A DNA stretch of 64,000 bases, from contig LRBF01000131.1 in NCBI GenBank assembly GCA_001580565.1, positions 124,001 through 188,000 of the forward strand, read 5' to 3'. The notes beneath the pieces are model-generated. The model saw only the letters and a program-made list of their open reading frames with translations, was not told where the DNA came from and did not search any database. Position numbers and translations under genes: made by a program. Shown piece after piece: positions 1 to 8,785 of this stretch. Source of the stretch: Caballeronia megalochromosomata. Lineage in GTDB: Bacteria > Pseudomonadota > Gammaproteobacteria > Burkholderiales > Burkholderiaceae. Each line of letters opens with the position of its first letter. Positions within the stretch are counted from its first letter, which is position 1.

Positions 1-1857
1 TTCACGCGCGGGCAGATTGCGCGGGAAGCCGCCCGGCGTCCACATTCTTTCGTTGAAGTCGTGGAAGGTGTCGGGATAGGTTTTCGCGATCTCGTCGCGC
101 ACTAGTGCATAGTCGTTGCGCCAGCGATCCCATTCCACCGTCGAGCGCTCGCCGAGCGTGTGCTTGGCCAGTTCCGCGACGATATGCGGCTCCGAGCGCA
201 CATCCTGCGAAGCGGGCTCTGCCACGCCGCGCGAACCGTGAATGCAGCCGGTGCTGTCTTCCATCGACACCGCCTGCGCGCCGCTTGCCTGCGTATCGAT
301 TTCGATGCGGCTCAGGCACGGCAGAATGTACGACTTCTCGCCATGCACGAGATGACTGCGATTGAGTTTCGTCGCGATATTGACCGTCAGTTTCAGACTG
401 CGCCATGCCGGCTCGATGCGCATGCGGTCCGGCACCGAACGCACGAGATTGCCGCCGAGATTGATGACCGCGCTGACCTTGCCCTCGAGCATCGCCTCAA
501 AGGTCTCGATGATGTTCATGCCCTTCTCGCGAGGCGGCTCGAATCCGAACTGACTTGCGAGCTTGTCGAGCGGCGCGAGTTCCGGCTTCTCGGTGATGCC
601 CACCGTGCGTTGGCCCTGCACGTTCGAATGCCCGCGCACCGGCGACGGCCCCGCACCTGGCTTCCCGACATTGCCGCGCAGGAAGAGCAGATTGCACAGC
701 ATGCGCACGTTCTGCACGCCCTGCCTGTGCTGTGTGATCCCCATGCCGTAATGCGCCATCACCGCGTTCGCACGCATGTATTCCGCGGCCGCGGCTTCGA
801 GGTCCGCGCGCCGCAGTCCTGAGACGCGTTCGATCTCGCTCCAGGCCGCGGCGCGCACATAGTTCGCGAAGGCTGCGAATCCCACGGTGTGCGTGTCGAT
901 GAAATCGACATCGAGCACACGCGGCTCGCCGCGTTCCCGGGCGCGATCGTCGGCGTCGATGACAAACTTGCAGATGCCGAGTAACGCCGCCGTGTCGCCG
1001 CCCGTCTTCACCTGATGATATTGCGTGCTGATCAGCGTATGCGCAGGCGTCATCATCTCGACCGCCGATTGTGGATTGCTGAACCTCAGCAATCCCGGCT
1101 CGCGCAACGGATTGAACGTGATGATCGGCACGCCGCGCTTTCTGGCTTCCTGTACCGGATGCAGCATGCGCGGGCTATTAGTGCCGACGTTCTGCCCGAA
1201 GAAGAACATGAGGTCGGTCTTCTCGAAGTCTTCGAGTCTCACGGTGCCGACGCCCACGCCGATCGCTTCCTTCAGTCCGACGCTCGTGCTCTCGTGACAC
1301 ATGTTCGAGCTATCGGGCAGATTATTGGTGCCGTACATGCGTGCGAAAAGCTGGTACATGTATGACGTTTCCAGCGATGCGCGCCCCGAGGCATAAAACG
1401 CGACGCCCTTGGGGTCGAACCTGCGCAACTCGCGGCCGATGTCCTCGAAGGCTTCTTCCCAGCTGACGCTCACGTACTTGTCGGTGGCGGCGTCGTAGCG
1501 CAATGGCTCGGTGAGACGCCCGGCGTCTTCGAGATCGTGGTCGTGCCACGCACTGAGTTCCGTCACCGTGTGAAGCTCGAAGAACTGCGGCGTCATGCGC
1601 TTAGCGGTGAGATCCCAGGCGGTCGCCTTCGCGCCGCTTTCGCAGAATTCGAAGGTATGAGGATCGGCGGGCTTCGCCCACGAACAGCTCACGCATGCGA
1701 AGCCTTCAGGCTTGTTTTGCTTGAGCAACACCGTGCTGACCTTGAGCGGCACCTTCGCGTGGATAACTGCACCCGCGACCGCTCTTAGCGATCCCCATCC
1801 GCCCGACGAATACGGGTACGCGGCGTTCTTGCGAACGGCGTCGTCTGATTCGGCCAT
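1..1857 (-). CDS. FdhF/YdeP-family molybdopterin oxidoreductase, N-terminal part (runs off the window)
   Basis: The first 619 residues of a molybdopterin-dependent oxidoreductase of the FdhF/YdeP type (formate dehydrogenase alpha-like); the C-terminus lies beyond base 1. Visible are EGFACVSCSW near residues 51-60 (Cys55 and Cys58, the reduced cysteine cluster of this family), FEFCESGAKATAW, NMCHESTSVGL at the cofactor site and FFGQNVGTNSPRM. The start is ATG at 1857, followed by MAESDDAVRKNAAYPYSSGG. Family members are cytoplasmic; YdeP is linked to acid resistance in E. coli, but the true substrate is not known. No lesion is visible in the part present. The gene is read away from the rest of the window, after an apparently non-coding leader. 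Confidence 0.88.
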   Translation of the reverse strand, partial: MAESDDAVRKNAAYPYSSGGWGSLRAVAGAVIHAKVPLKVSTVLLKQNKPEGFACVSCSWAKPADPHTFEFCESGAKATAWDLTAKRMTPQFFELHTVTELSAWHDHDLEDAGRLTEPLRYDAATDKYVSVSWEEAFEDIGRELRRFDPKGVAFYASGRASLETSYMYQLFARMYGTNNLPDSSNMCHESTSVGLKEAIGVGVGTVRLEDFEKTDLMFFFGQNVGTNSPRMLHPVQEARKRGVPIITFNPLREPGLLRFSNPQSAVEMMTPAHTLISTQYHQVKTGGDTAALLGICKFVIDADDRARERGEPRVLDVDFIDTHTVGFAAFANYVRAAAWSEIERVSGLRRADLEAAAAEYMRANAVMAHYGMGITQHRQGVQNVRMLCNLLFLRGNVGKPGAGPSPVRGHSNVQGQRTVGITEKPELAPLDKLASQFGFEPPREKGMNIIETFEAMLEGKVSAVINLGGNLVRSVPDRMRIEPAWRSLKLTVNIATKLNRSHLVHGEKSYILPCLSRIEIDTQASGAQAVSMEDSTGCIHGSRGVAEPASQDVRSEPHIVAELAKHTLGERSTVEWDRWRNDYALVRDEIAKTYPDTFHDFNERMWTPGGFPRNLPARE

Positions 1858-2989
1858 GTCTTTGCCTCGCGCGCTTTCGATGAATTTTGCCTAACGCGCA
1901 AGCAAGCCGCATGCCCTTTAGCACGGCTTTCAACAGCACCTAGCCGGCGCTATTCGCGAGACTTGTTCGGTTCGTCGACTCGGCCCAGATGGCTTAATTA
2001 TTGCGACGAGGTTGAGGATACCTTGCCATCTGATCATGTCGGCCCTTCTACAATATCGCGCACAGTACCGCTTATGCGCTTTTGCCGGCTGCGCCGCTGA
2101 GCTCCGGCTAAAGGAGTGGGACGTGCTCGAAGAAGCATTCTGTTTCCTCGTGATCAGAGGCATCGCCCGCCTGCCCCTTACGGGCGCGATGGTCGACGTC
2201 GATGGCGCTGCCTACTCCGTCGTGCTGCTAGGGCTCGGACTTTGTACAAGCGTGACTTTCGACGCCGGCCTGTCGAGGACGTTCGCGGCGTCCGTTGTTT
2301 GGGGCATCGCCAATGCGCCTGGCATCGATGGGCGTTCGGTGCGGGCGTCGTAATCCTCGCGATTAGGCTAAGCAGGCACTCAGGGGTGGAGGGGTTTTTC
2401 GCGCTCCGATTGATGGCGTTCAGTTACGGATATGCGTTCATCGCCTTATTTGCCGCGGGCTTAGCATTAACGCGCGAAGAACTGAAGGCAGCAGGAGACA
2501 AGGCGCGAACCGAAGCGCTCGAAACGGTGGAACGCGGCAAGCGCGCGGAAGCGCGCGAAGGATCCTGACCTCGCGCATGCTTACATGGCCGAGATGATTG
2601 TGGCCTGTGCGGTTGGTTTCGAGCGCCTGGTCGAGTTCGCGCTGATGCTACCCACGCCCGACTTTTTCCAAAGCACCGAGCCGGAAGAATACCGTCTTCC
2701 AGGACCCTCGTGAGCGACCAGCCAAAGCGCTTTCGTACGTTGCGGCTACCGCAGTAGCCGCGGAGCCCGCGTAAATGGTCGGCTCTGCCGGGACATCGAA
2801 GTGCCTTTGCGCTTGCCTCTCTTTGCCGAGTGCGGCCCCGCTCTTTCAAGCGTCCTGGCGTCGTCCCTGAACATGAGCGTCTTCTCAAATCGCCGGGAGT
2901 TACTGATTACCGGCCACGAAACGATCGTACCTAAGACACTGCGTTTATCGCCTCGGCAGCTTCGCTGCATAGTTGCAGCGGAAAGGCGG
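1858..2989. other. Stretch without a firm gene; possible eroded membrane protein
   Basis: No convincing intact gene. On the plus strand two reading frames together could make one membrane protein: about 2120-2350 gives hydrophobic AAYSVVLLGLGLCTSVTF, and about 2350-2568, one frame over, gives GYAFIALFAAGLALTREELK and a charged tail. This is what a frameshifted small inner-membrane protein would look like, but I do not recognise a family. Bases 2570-2989 hold nothing I can support. Confidence 0.25.
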
Positions 2990-4062
2990 TCAGCTCCGTC
3001 GCCTCGAGTCATCGTGATGGGCGCCCTTCGTGAACATGAAGAGGCTCGCGCCCGCCGCTGCGATCGCGAAGCGCCTCGGATTCGCCTTCACTGCATCGAT
3101 TAGCTTTGCGATTCCTGGCAACCCGATCGGCGCAACGCGCCGGCCGGCTTGCACCGCGGGCGCGGACACGATCGCATGTGCGACAGCGGGCGCACCTTGC
3201 GCACGCGCGCTCACGGGTACGTTGATCGGCGCCGCATGAGGCGCGCGCTCCTCGCGCGATGCCTGCGCTTCTCCATCCCGCGCTTCGCCTTTCCGCACAT
3301 CGCCTTCACGGGCTTCGACTCTCGTCGCAGCGGCTTCGGCGCCGACCAGCATCATACGGCGGCGAAATATAGCCACATCAACAGCACAGCGAGCGAGCCG
3401 GCCGCGCCGAACGCGCTCGCCGTGCCAGCATGTGCGAGATACAACGCGAACAGCCTCTTGCCGACGGAAAACAACACCGCAGAGATGACACCGCCCACGA
3501 GCGCATCGCGCCACGGTACGTGACCATCTGGAAGATACTTCAACAGCGAGGCGAACGCGCCCGAAAGAATCACCAGGCCCAGCAAGAGTTGCACGATTTC
3601 GCCGATGACGACGAGCGGCGAATCACCGAACACCCACTGCCCGCGGCCTGCACGGCGGTGTCCAGCACGAGCGACACGATCAGCAGAAAGGCGACGCCCA
3701 TAACGAGGCCGAACGAGACCAACCGCACCTTGACGAGCGTGGGCGGCCCCCGACTTCCGCTCGTTGGGCGTCGGCCATATGATGGAAAGCGCCGTGTTCA
3801 ACGACGAGAACGTCGCGGACGCGCCCACCGCCAGCACCACGAACGAAATCACGGCCGCGATGCCGCTGCCCCCGCTGCAATGCGCATGCGAGACGATTGT
3901 TTGAATGCTTTCGGCGGCGTCCTTCCCAAGCATCCCGCCAATCTGATGAAAAAGCTGCCCGCGAGCGGCCTCCGCGCCGAAAACGAGGCCGGCGACAGCG
4001 GTCACCATGACGAGCGTCGGCGCGAGCGAAAACGCGGAATAAAACGCGATGCTCGCGGCCAT
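2990..4062 (-). pseudogene. YihY/BrkB-family inner-membrane protein, broken by frameshifts
   Basis: Family hallmarks are present but spread over frames. MAASIAFYSAFSLAPTLVMV begins at 4062. The segment about 3640-3745 continues in another frame (VRLVSFGLVMGVAFLLIVSL). WVFGDSPLVVIGEIVQLLLG to LLMWLYFAAV returns to the first frame and stops at 3352, and VGAEAAATRVEAREG with a long Ala/Pro-rich tail follows in a third frame to 2990. That needs three shifts, one beside a C5 run near 3750. The fold would be a six-helix membrane protein, once misnamed RNase BN. The usual residues before the first helix are not seen in frame, so the 5' end may be damaged too. Probably a real pseudogene; raw-read checking would settle it. 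Confidence 0.8.
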
Positions 4063-4460
4063 CGGTGCGGCGCGATGAGCGCCAAAACGTTTGAATGTGC
4101 GGGCGGAAGGCCCGGCCCGTCAGCGATTTGGCGTTCGTGACTGTCTCCGTACCCGTGCGTTGGGTTCGAGGCATCGACGATGCCCGCCGCCGGAAGCAGT
4201 GCAATCGCATGGCACACGCGTTGCTGATTCGCATTCAGGCCGATGTGACGGATTCGCTCCGGACAGCGGCCTTTCATTCCACGACGCGGCTTCCCTCCGC
4301 GATACGCCAGTGCGATGTCTTCACACTGAGGCTCGTAGCAGCATGACCGTAAGCGACGCTTTTCGAGGTCCTCTTGGTCGCCGCGAGCAAAACCGTTCAA
4401 CCTTGATATTTCGCGCCAAACCCGTGAAGGGTTTCGTGTGCCCGAAGAGGAGTCGTCCAA
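4063..4460. other. Intergenic region before the Mn-catalase gene
   Basis: About 400 bases between the broken YihY gene and the catalase gene. Open frames exist on both strands, but none has a ribosome site plus a recognisable protein. The stretch probably carries the catalase promoter and remnants of a lost gene. Confidence 0.4.
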
Positions 4461-5336
4461 ATGTTCGTTCACAACAAGCGTCTGCAATACACCGTGCGCG
4501 TGAGTGCGCCCAATCCAGGTCTTGCCAATCTGCTGCTCGAGCAGTTCGGCGGTCCGCAGGGCGAATTGGCGGCCGCGTGCCGGTACTTCACGCAAGCCGT
4601 CGGGGAAGATGATCCGGGCCGCAAAGACCTGTTGTTCGATATCGCCACCGAGGAACTCAGTCATCTCGAAGTAATCGGTTCGATCGTCGCGATGCTGAAC
4701 AAGGGCGCGAAGGGCCAGCTCGCGGAAGCGGTGGAGTCGGAAGCCGAGTTGTATCGTTCTCTCACCGGCGGCGGCAACGACTCGCACACCACCGCGCTGC
4801 TCTATGGCGGCGGCCCTGCGCTCACGAACTCTGCAGGCGTGCCTTGGACCGCTGCTTATATCGACACCATAGGAGAGCCGACTGCCGACTTGCGCTCCAA
4901 CATCGCCGCGGAGGCACGGGCGAAGATCGTCTACGAACGCCTCATTAACGTAACGGACGATCCGGGCATCAAGGAAGCGCTGGGCTTCCTGATGACGCGC
5001 GAAATTGCGCATCAGAAGTCGTTCGAAAAGGCGCTTCACTCGATTCAGCCAAACTTCCCGCAAGGCAAGCTGCCGGGGAAACCGGAGTTCACTAGCGTCT
5101 ACTTCAACATGTCGAAGGGTAACGACGCGCGTGGTCCCTGGAACGAGGGTGGCGACTGGGAGTTCGTCGAAGACCCGCAACCGGCCGTCGACGGCGGAGA
5201 CGGCACGGCCACCGTGACTGTGACTGAACGGGACGTGGAGGTGCTGCAGGCGATGGCATCGCGCACTGCTTCGGATCCATCGGCCGAGCCGACCACCGGA
5301 GCCGATCTGGGCGCAGGAAAAGCCAACGAGGTGTAA
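4461..5336 (+). CDS. Manganese catalase
   Basis: A 291-residue non-haem dimanganese catalase, converting hydrogen peroxide to water and oxygen. The four-helix ferritin-like core and its metal ligands are visible: GPQGELAAACRYFTQA (Glu35), DIATEELSHLE (Glu65 and His68 as E-x-x-H), EARAKIVYERL, and TREIAHQKSFEKAL (second E-x-x-H). The C-terminus has the usual substrate-loop sequence FTSVYFNMSKG. Start ATG 4461 follows AAGAGGAGTCGTCCAA, a good ribosome site. Length is normal for the family and no damage is seen. It sits beside other redox and stress genes, but the transcript appears to be its own. Confidence 0.96.
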   Translation: MFVHNKRLQYTVRVSAPNPGLANLLLEQFGGPQGELAAACRYFTQAVGEDDPGRKDLLFDIATEELSHLEVIGSIVAMLNKGAKGQLAEAVESEAELYRSLTGGGNDSHTTALLYGGGPALTNSAGVPWTAAYIDTIGEPTADLRSNIAAEARAKIVYERLINVTDDPGIKEALGFLMTREIAHQKSFEKALHSIQPNFPQGKLPGKPEFTSVYFNMSKGNDARGPWNEGGDWEFVEDPQPAVDGGDGTATVTVTERDVEVLQAMASRTASDPSAEPTTGADLGAGKANEV

Positions 5337-5559
5337 GACTGACCGGCGCTGCTGCAAATCGGGGCAGCGCCGGCCGAGTCGCTATCTCAATCCGGTTGAT
5401 GCTCGGTCGAAGATTCTCGGAAAAGCGCCACAGCCGAAACTAGCTACGCCTGGAACCCGTTCCGCGATAACTGTTCTGCGGAGCGCCACAATCATCATGA
5501 GTACCGCGAGCGTCCACCTGATACCCAAATGCGCGATCTGGACGCGCAGAAAAAAGTCG

Positions 5560-5943
5560 GTGTCTGACACGCCGCGTGTGCTCGTCGTTGACGACTACGC
5601 GGATACGGCCGACGCCATCAGCATGGTGCTCGCCATCTGCGGCTTCGATGCTCATGCGGTCTACGGCGGTCGCCCTGCGATCGACGCGACCGCGCGATGG
5701 AAGCCCGAAGTCGTTCTATTGGATATCTGGATGCCCGATATGTCGGGGCTGGAAGTCGCGGCCCGCCTCCGTGCGGACGAGAACACATCGGGCATCATCC
5801 TGATCGCGCATTCCGCAGCGGCGAGCGAGTCGGATATGCAGCGCGCGAAGCGCACGGGATTCGACGCGTTTTGCGTGAAGCCGATGGATGCATCGACTTT
5901 TGCGCCATTGCTGCGTCACTTCTTGACCGGACCCGTCAGTTGA
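5560..5943 (+). CDS. Stand-alone response-regulator receiver protein
   Basis: A single CheY-like receiver domain with no output domain. From a GTG start at 5560 it has 127 residues: acidic pair Asp11/Asp12 (RVLVVDDYAD), phospho-acceptor Asp55 in VVLLDIWMPD, Ser85 in LIAHSAA and Lys107 in CVKPMD. All catalytic positions are intact. An upstream in-frame ATG at 5497 would add 21 residues that do not resemble a receiver domain, so I prefer the GTG. No partner kinase lies next to it; such proteins usually act in phosphorelays or by protein contact. Confidence 0.88.
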   Translation: MSDTPRVLVVDDYADTADAISMVLAICGFDAHAVYGGRPAIDATARWKPEVVLLDIWMPDMSGLEVAARLRADENTSGIILIAHSAAASESDMQRAKRTGFDAFCVKPMDASTFAPLLRHFLTGPVS

Positions 5944-6099
5944 CGACGTCGAACCGGAACTCGCGTTCCTCACTTGAGAATCCGCTGCCAGTAGGGCAAC
6001 GCAGCACCGCATGCCCGCAAGGACGAACGATCAAGGGCGGCGTAAGCGGTACGTGCATTGCTGAGTGGAAGCACCGCTCACGCTCAAGGGATGCAGATC

Positions 6100-7269
6100 A
6101 TGAAAGCGCTCATCTGGCAAGGCAAGAAGGACATTCGCTACGAGACGGTGCCCGACCCGCGCATCGAGCATCCGCGCGACGCCATTATCAAGGTCTCGAC
6201 GTGCGCGATTTGCGGTTCGGACCTACACCTATTCGACGGCTTCATGCCCGGAATGAAGTCTGGCGATGTGATGGGGCACGAATTTATGGGCGAAGTCGTT
6301 GAGGTCGGCAGTGAAAATTCGGCGCTCAAAATTGGCGAGCGCGTGGTTGTGCCGTTCACCATCATCTGTGGTGAGTGCGATCAGTGCAAGCGCGGCAACT
6401 TCTCTGTGTGCGAACGCAGCAACCGCAACAAGGACGATGCAGAGAAGCTCTTCGGCCATACGACGGCCGGCCTTTTCGGCTATACGCACCTTACGGGCGG
6501 TTACCCCGGCGGCCAAGCCGAATACGTGCGCGTTCCGTTTGCGGACAAGACCCACGTCAAGATTCCCGACGGCCTCAGCGACGAACAAGTGCTCTTTCTT
6601 GGCGACATTTTTCCGACCGGCTGGCAGGCAGCCGTGCAATGCGAGATCGAACCGACCGACACGGTCGCAATCTGGGGCGCGGGCCCTGTCGGACAGATGG
6701 CTGTGCGCAGCGCCGTTCTGCTCGGGGCGAAGCAGGTCGTCGTGATCGATCGCGTGCCCGAACGATTGGCGATGGCGCGCGCCGCTGGCGCCGTCACGAT
6801 CGACTTCAAGGAAGAAAGTGTGCTCGATCGCCTCAAGGATCTCACGCAAGGCAAGGGCCCCGAAAAGTGCATCGATGCCGTTGGCATGGAGTCGCATGCG
6901 ACGCGTTCCTTCGATGCGCTTTACGATCGCGCGAAGCAGGCTGTGATGCTTGAGACCGACCGACCGCACGTGCTGCGCGAGATGATTTATGTGTGCCGTC
7001 CAGCGGGCACGCTCTCAGTGCCCGGCGTCTATGGCGGATTGATCGACAAGATCCCGTTCGGCGCTGCAATGAACAAGGGGCTTACGTGGCGGATGGGCCA
7101 GACGCACGTGAACCGCTGGACCGACGACCTGCTGCGCCGCATCCAGGAAGGCCAGATCGACCCGTCCTTCGTCATCACCCATCGTGTTTCGCTCGCCGAT
7201 GGGCCCGAAATGTATAAGACATTCCGTGACAAGGAGGATGGCTGCATCAAGGTCGTGCTCAAACCATGA
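6100..7269 (+). CDS. Zinc-dependent alcohol/formaldehyde dehydrogenase (MDR superfamily)
   Basis: A 389-residue medium-chain dehydrogenase, oxidising an alcohol or aldehyde adduct with NAD(P). Catalytic-zinc residues are seen in [15 protein letters not shown] (Cys38) and MGHEFMGEV (His60, Glu61), the structural-zinc lobe in [15 protein letters not shown], and the Rossmann glycines in [11 protein letters not shown]. The long insert between the zinc lobe and the Rossmann fold is typical of the formaldehyde dehydrogenase/dismutase branch. ATG 6100 is chosen because AAGGG lies eight bases before it; the ATG at 6091 has no room for a ribosome site. The exact substrate cannot be read from sequence. 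Confidence 0.93.
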   Translation: MKALIWQGKKDIRYETVPDPRIEHPRDAIIKVSTCAICGSDLHLFDGFMPGMKSGDVMGHEFMGEVVEVGSENSALKIGERVVVPFTIICGECDQCKRGNFSVCERSNRNKDDAEKLFGHTTAGLFGYTHLTGGYPGGQAEYVRVPFADKTHVKIPDGLSDEQVLFLGDIFPTGWQAAVQCEIEPTDTVAIWGAGPVGQMAVRSAVLLGAKQVVVIDRVPERLAMARAAGAVTIDFKEESVLDRLKDLTQGKGPEKCIDAVGMESHATRSFDALYDRAKQAVMLETDRPHVLREMIYVCRPAGTLSVPGVYGGLIDKIPFGAAMNKGLTWRMGQTHVNRWTDDLLRRIQEGQIDPSFVITHRVSLADGPEMYKTFRDKEDGCIKVVLKP

Positions 7270-7334
7270 AGGTCGCGCACTAGCGCGGCACACCGTAGCG
7301 CAACGCTGCGTAGCAAACCACCGACGGGACTCTC

Positions 7335-8019
7335 ATGCTGGTGATTTCACCTCATCTCGACGACGCCGTCTTCAGCTGCGGCGCGGCGCTCGCGGCATTG
7401 CCCGGCGCCGTGGTCTGCACGGTCTTCGCAGGCGCGCCGCGTGAGGCGCTTGTGACGGACTGGGGCACGCAATCCGGCGCCGCAAACGCGCACCAGGCGA
7501 TGCATGCGCGCCGCGCCGAAGATGCCGCCGCGCTGGACGCGCTCGACGCGCGCCCCCTTCATCTCGACCTTCTCGATTCCCAGTGCGCGGGAGACGTCAG
7601 CACAACATCCGATGAAATCGCATCGGCGTTGATCGGCGGGATCCGCAAGAACGCGTTCCGGACACTTCTGATTCCGCTGGGTCTCTTTCATTGCGATCAT
7701 TACCTCGTGCACGCCGCGTGCCGCAGCGCGTGGCGCGCCGAACCGATGCCGACGTGTTCAGCTTACGAAGATGCGCTCTATCGGCGCATGCGCGGACTCG
7801 TTCAGGTGCGCCTTGACGAGTTAGCACAGGACGGCATCACCCCGACGCCCGTCTTCGAGGCCCATCGACGCGGACGCGCTCGTACGCAACCTCGCAGCGA
7901 AGCAACAGGCGGTAAGCCGCTATGCGAGCCAACTCCGGGCGTTCGGACCGAACGGCTATGACGACGTCTTCGCGCCCGAGCGCTTCGGGACACTTCAACG
8001 TACGCGCCATGACCGCTGA
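7335..8019 (+). pseudogene. PIG-L family deacetylase, frameshifted near the C-terminus
   Basis: An LmbE/PIG-L zinc N-deacetylase: MLVISPHLDDAVFSCG carries the metal motif P-H-x-D-D, and GLFHCDHYLVHAACR the second histidine pair. The frame is open to about 7855, then shifts; the native end continues in the next frame (ALVRNLAAKQQAVSRYASQL, then NGYDDVFAPERFGTL) and stops at 8019. If read literally, the product ends at 7961 with about 30 wrong residues. The restored stop overlaps the glycosyltransferase start by 11 bases, so the two were one operon. The catalytic core precedes the lesion, so activity might survive. Confidence 0.8.
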
Positions 8020-8785
8020 CCGAGCCGTGCGTTCCGAGGAGAAGCCCGCGCGACTCACGGTTGTCGTGCTCACCTTTAACCGTGTCGATCAGGTTCTCGA
8101 CACCCTCGCAAAACTTGCCGCGCTGCCCGATCGCTTCGACATCGTGGCGGTCGACAATGCCTCCACGGACGGGACGGCTGCGCGCATCGCTGCGGCCTTT
8201 CCCTGCATTACGCTCGTCGTCGCGCCGGCTAATCTCGGCGCATCCGGGCGCAATCTCGGTGTCGCGCATGTCAGCACCGAATACGTTGCATTCTGCGACG
8301 ATGACGCCTGGTGAGCCCCCGGCTCCCTCTCGCGCGCGGTCGAGATACTCGATGCCGCACCGCGCGTCGCAGTGTTGAATGCGCGCATCCTCGTCGGCGC
8401 ACAGGCCGCACCCGATGAGACCTGCGAGCGCATGCGCGAAAGCCCGCTACGCAGCGAGGTGCTGCCGGCACCTGCCCTGATCGGTTATATCGCGTACGCG
8501 TGCGTATTTCGCACGAACGTCTTCCGACACGTGGGCGGTTACGAGGCGAGGCTTTTCATCCGCGGAGAGGAAACGCTCGTTGCTCTTGATGTGCTATCGG
8601 CGGGCCATGAGATCATATATATATAGACGAATTGATCGTTCACCACCACCCGTCTCCAATCCGCGACAGCCCGCAGCGCCGCAGACTCCTTGCGCGCAAT
8701 GCAGCGTGGGTGGCATGGATGCGTCTTCCGCTGGTCGAAGCGCTGCGGGAAACGCGCAACGCCTTTCGCATCATCCGCATGGAAC
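8009..8785 (+). pseudogene. Family 2-type glycosyltransferase, nonsense mutation plus frameshift, C-terminus deleted
   Basis: A GT-A fold transferase: LTVVVLTFNRVDQVLDTL, DIVAVDNASTDGTAARI and AFCDDDAW (the D-x-D metal motif). The next codon is TGA where TGG would give WWAPGS, and the same frame then runs on with family-like sequence to 8626. There one extra TA unit in a TA run shifts the frame; the following frame gives DELIVHHHPSP and LARNAAWVAWMRLPLVEAL. Similarity stops near 8785, where the convergent ABC/receiver gene also loses its end. It would have used a nucleotide-sugar donor, paired with the deacetylase upstream. Confidence 0.82.

Noticed and set aside
3430-4140. A 236-codon plus-strand open frame over the YihY relic
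   Set aside because: It is antisense to recognisable YihY segments and contains no family sequence of its own.
4002-5357. A 451-codon open frame on the minus strand
   Set aside because: It is antisense to the clearly real Mn-catalase gene and has no recognisable domain; long antisense frames are expected at this G+C.
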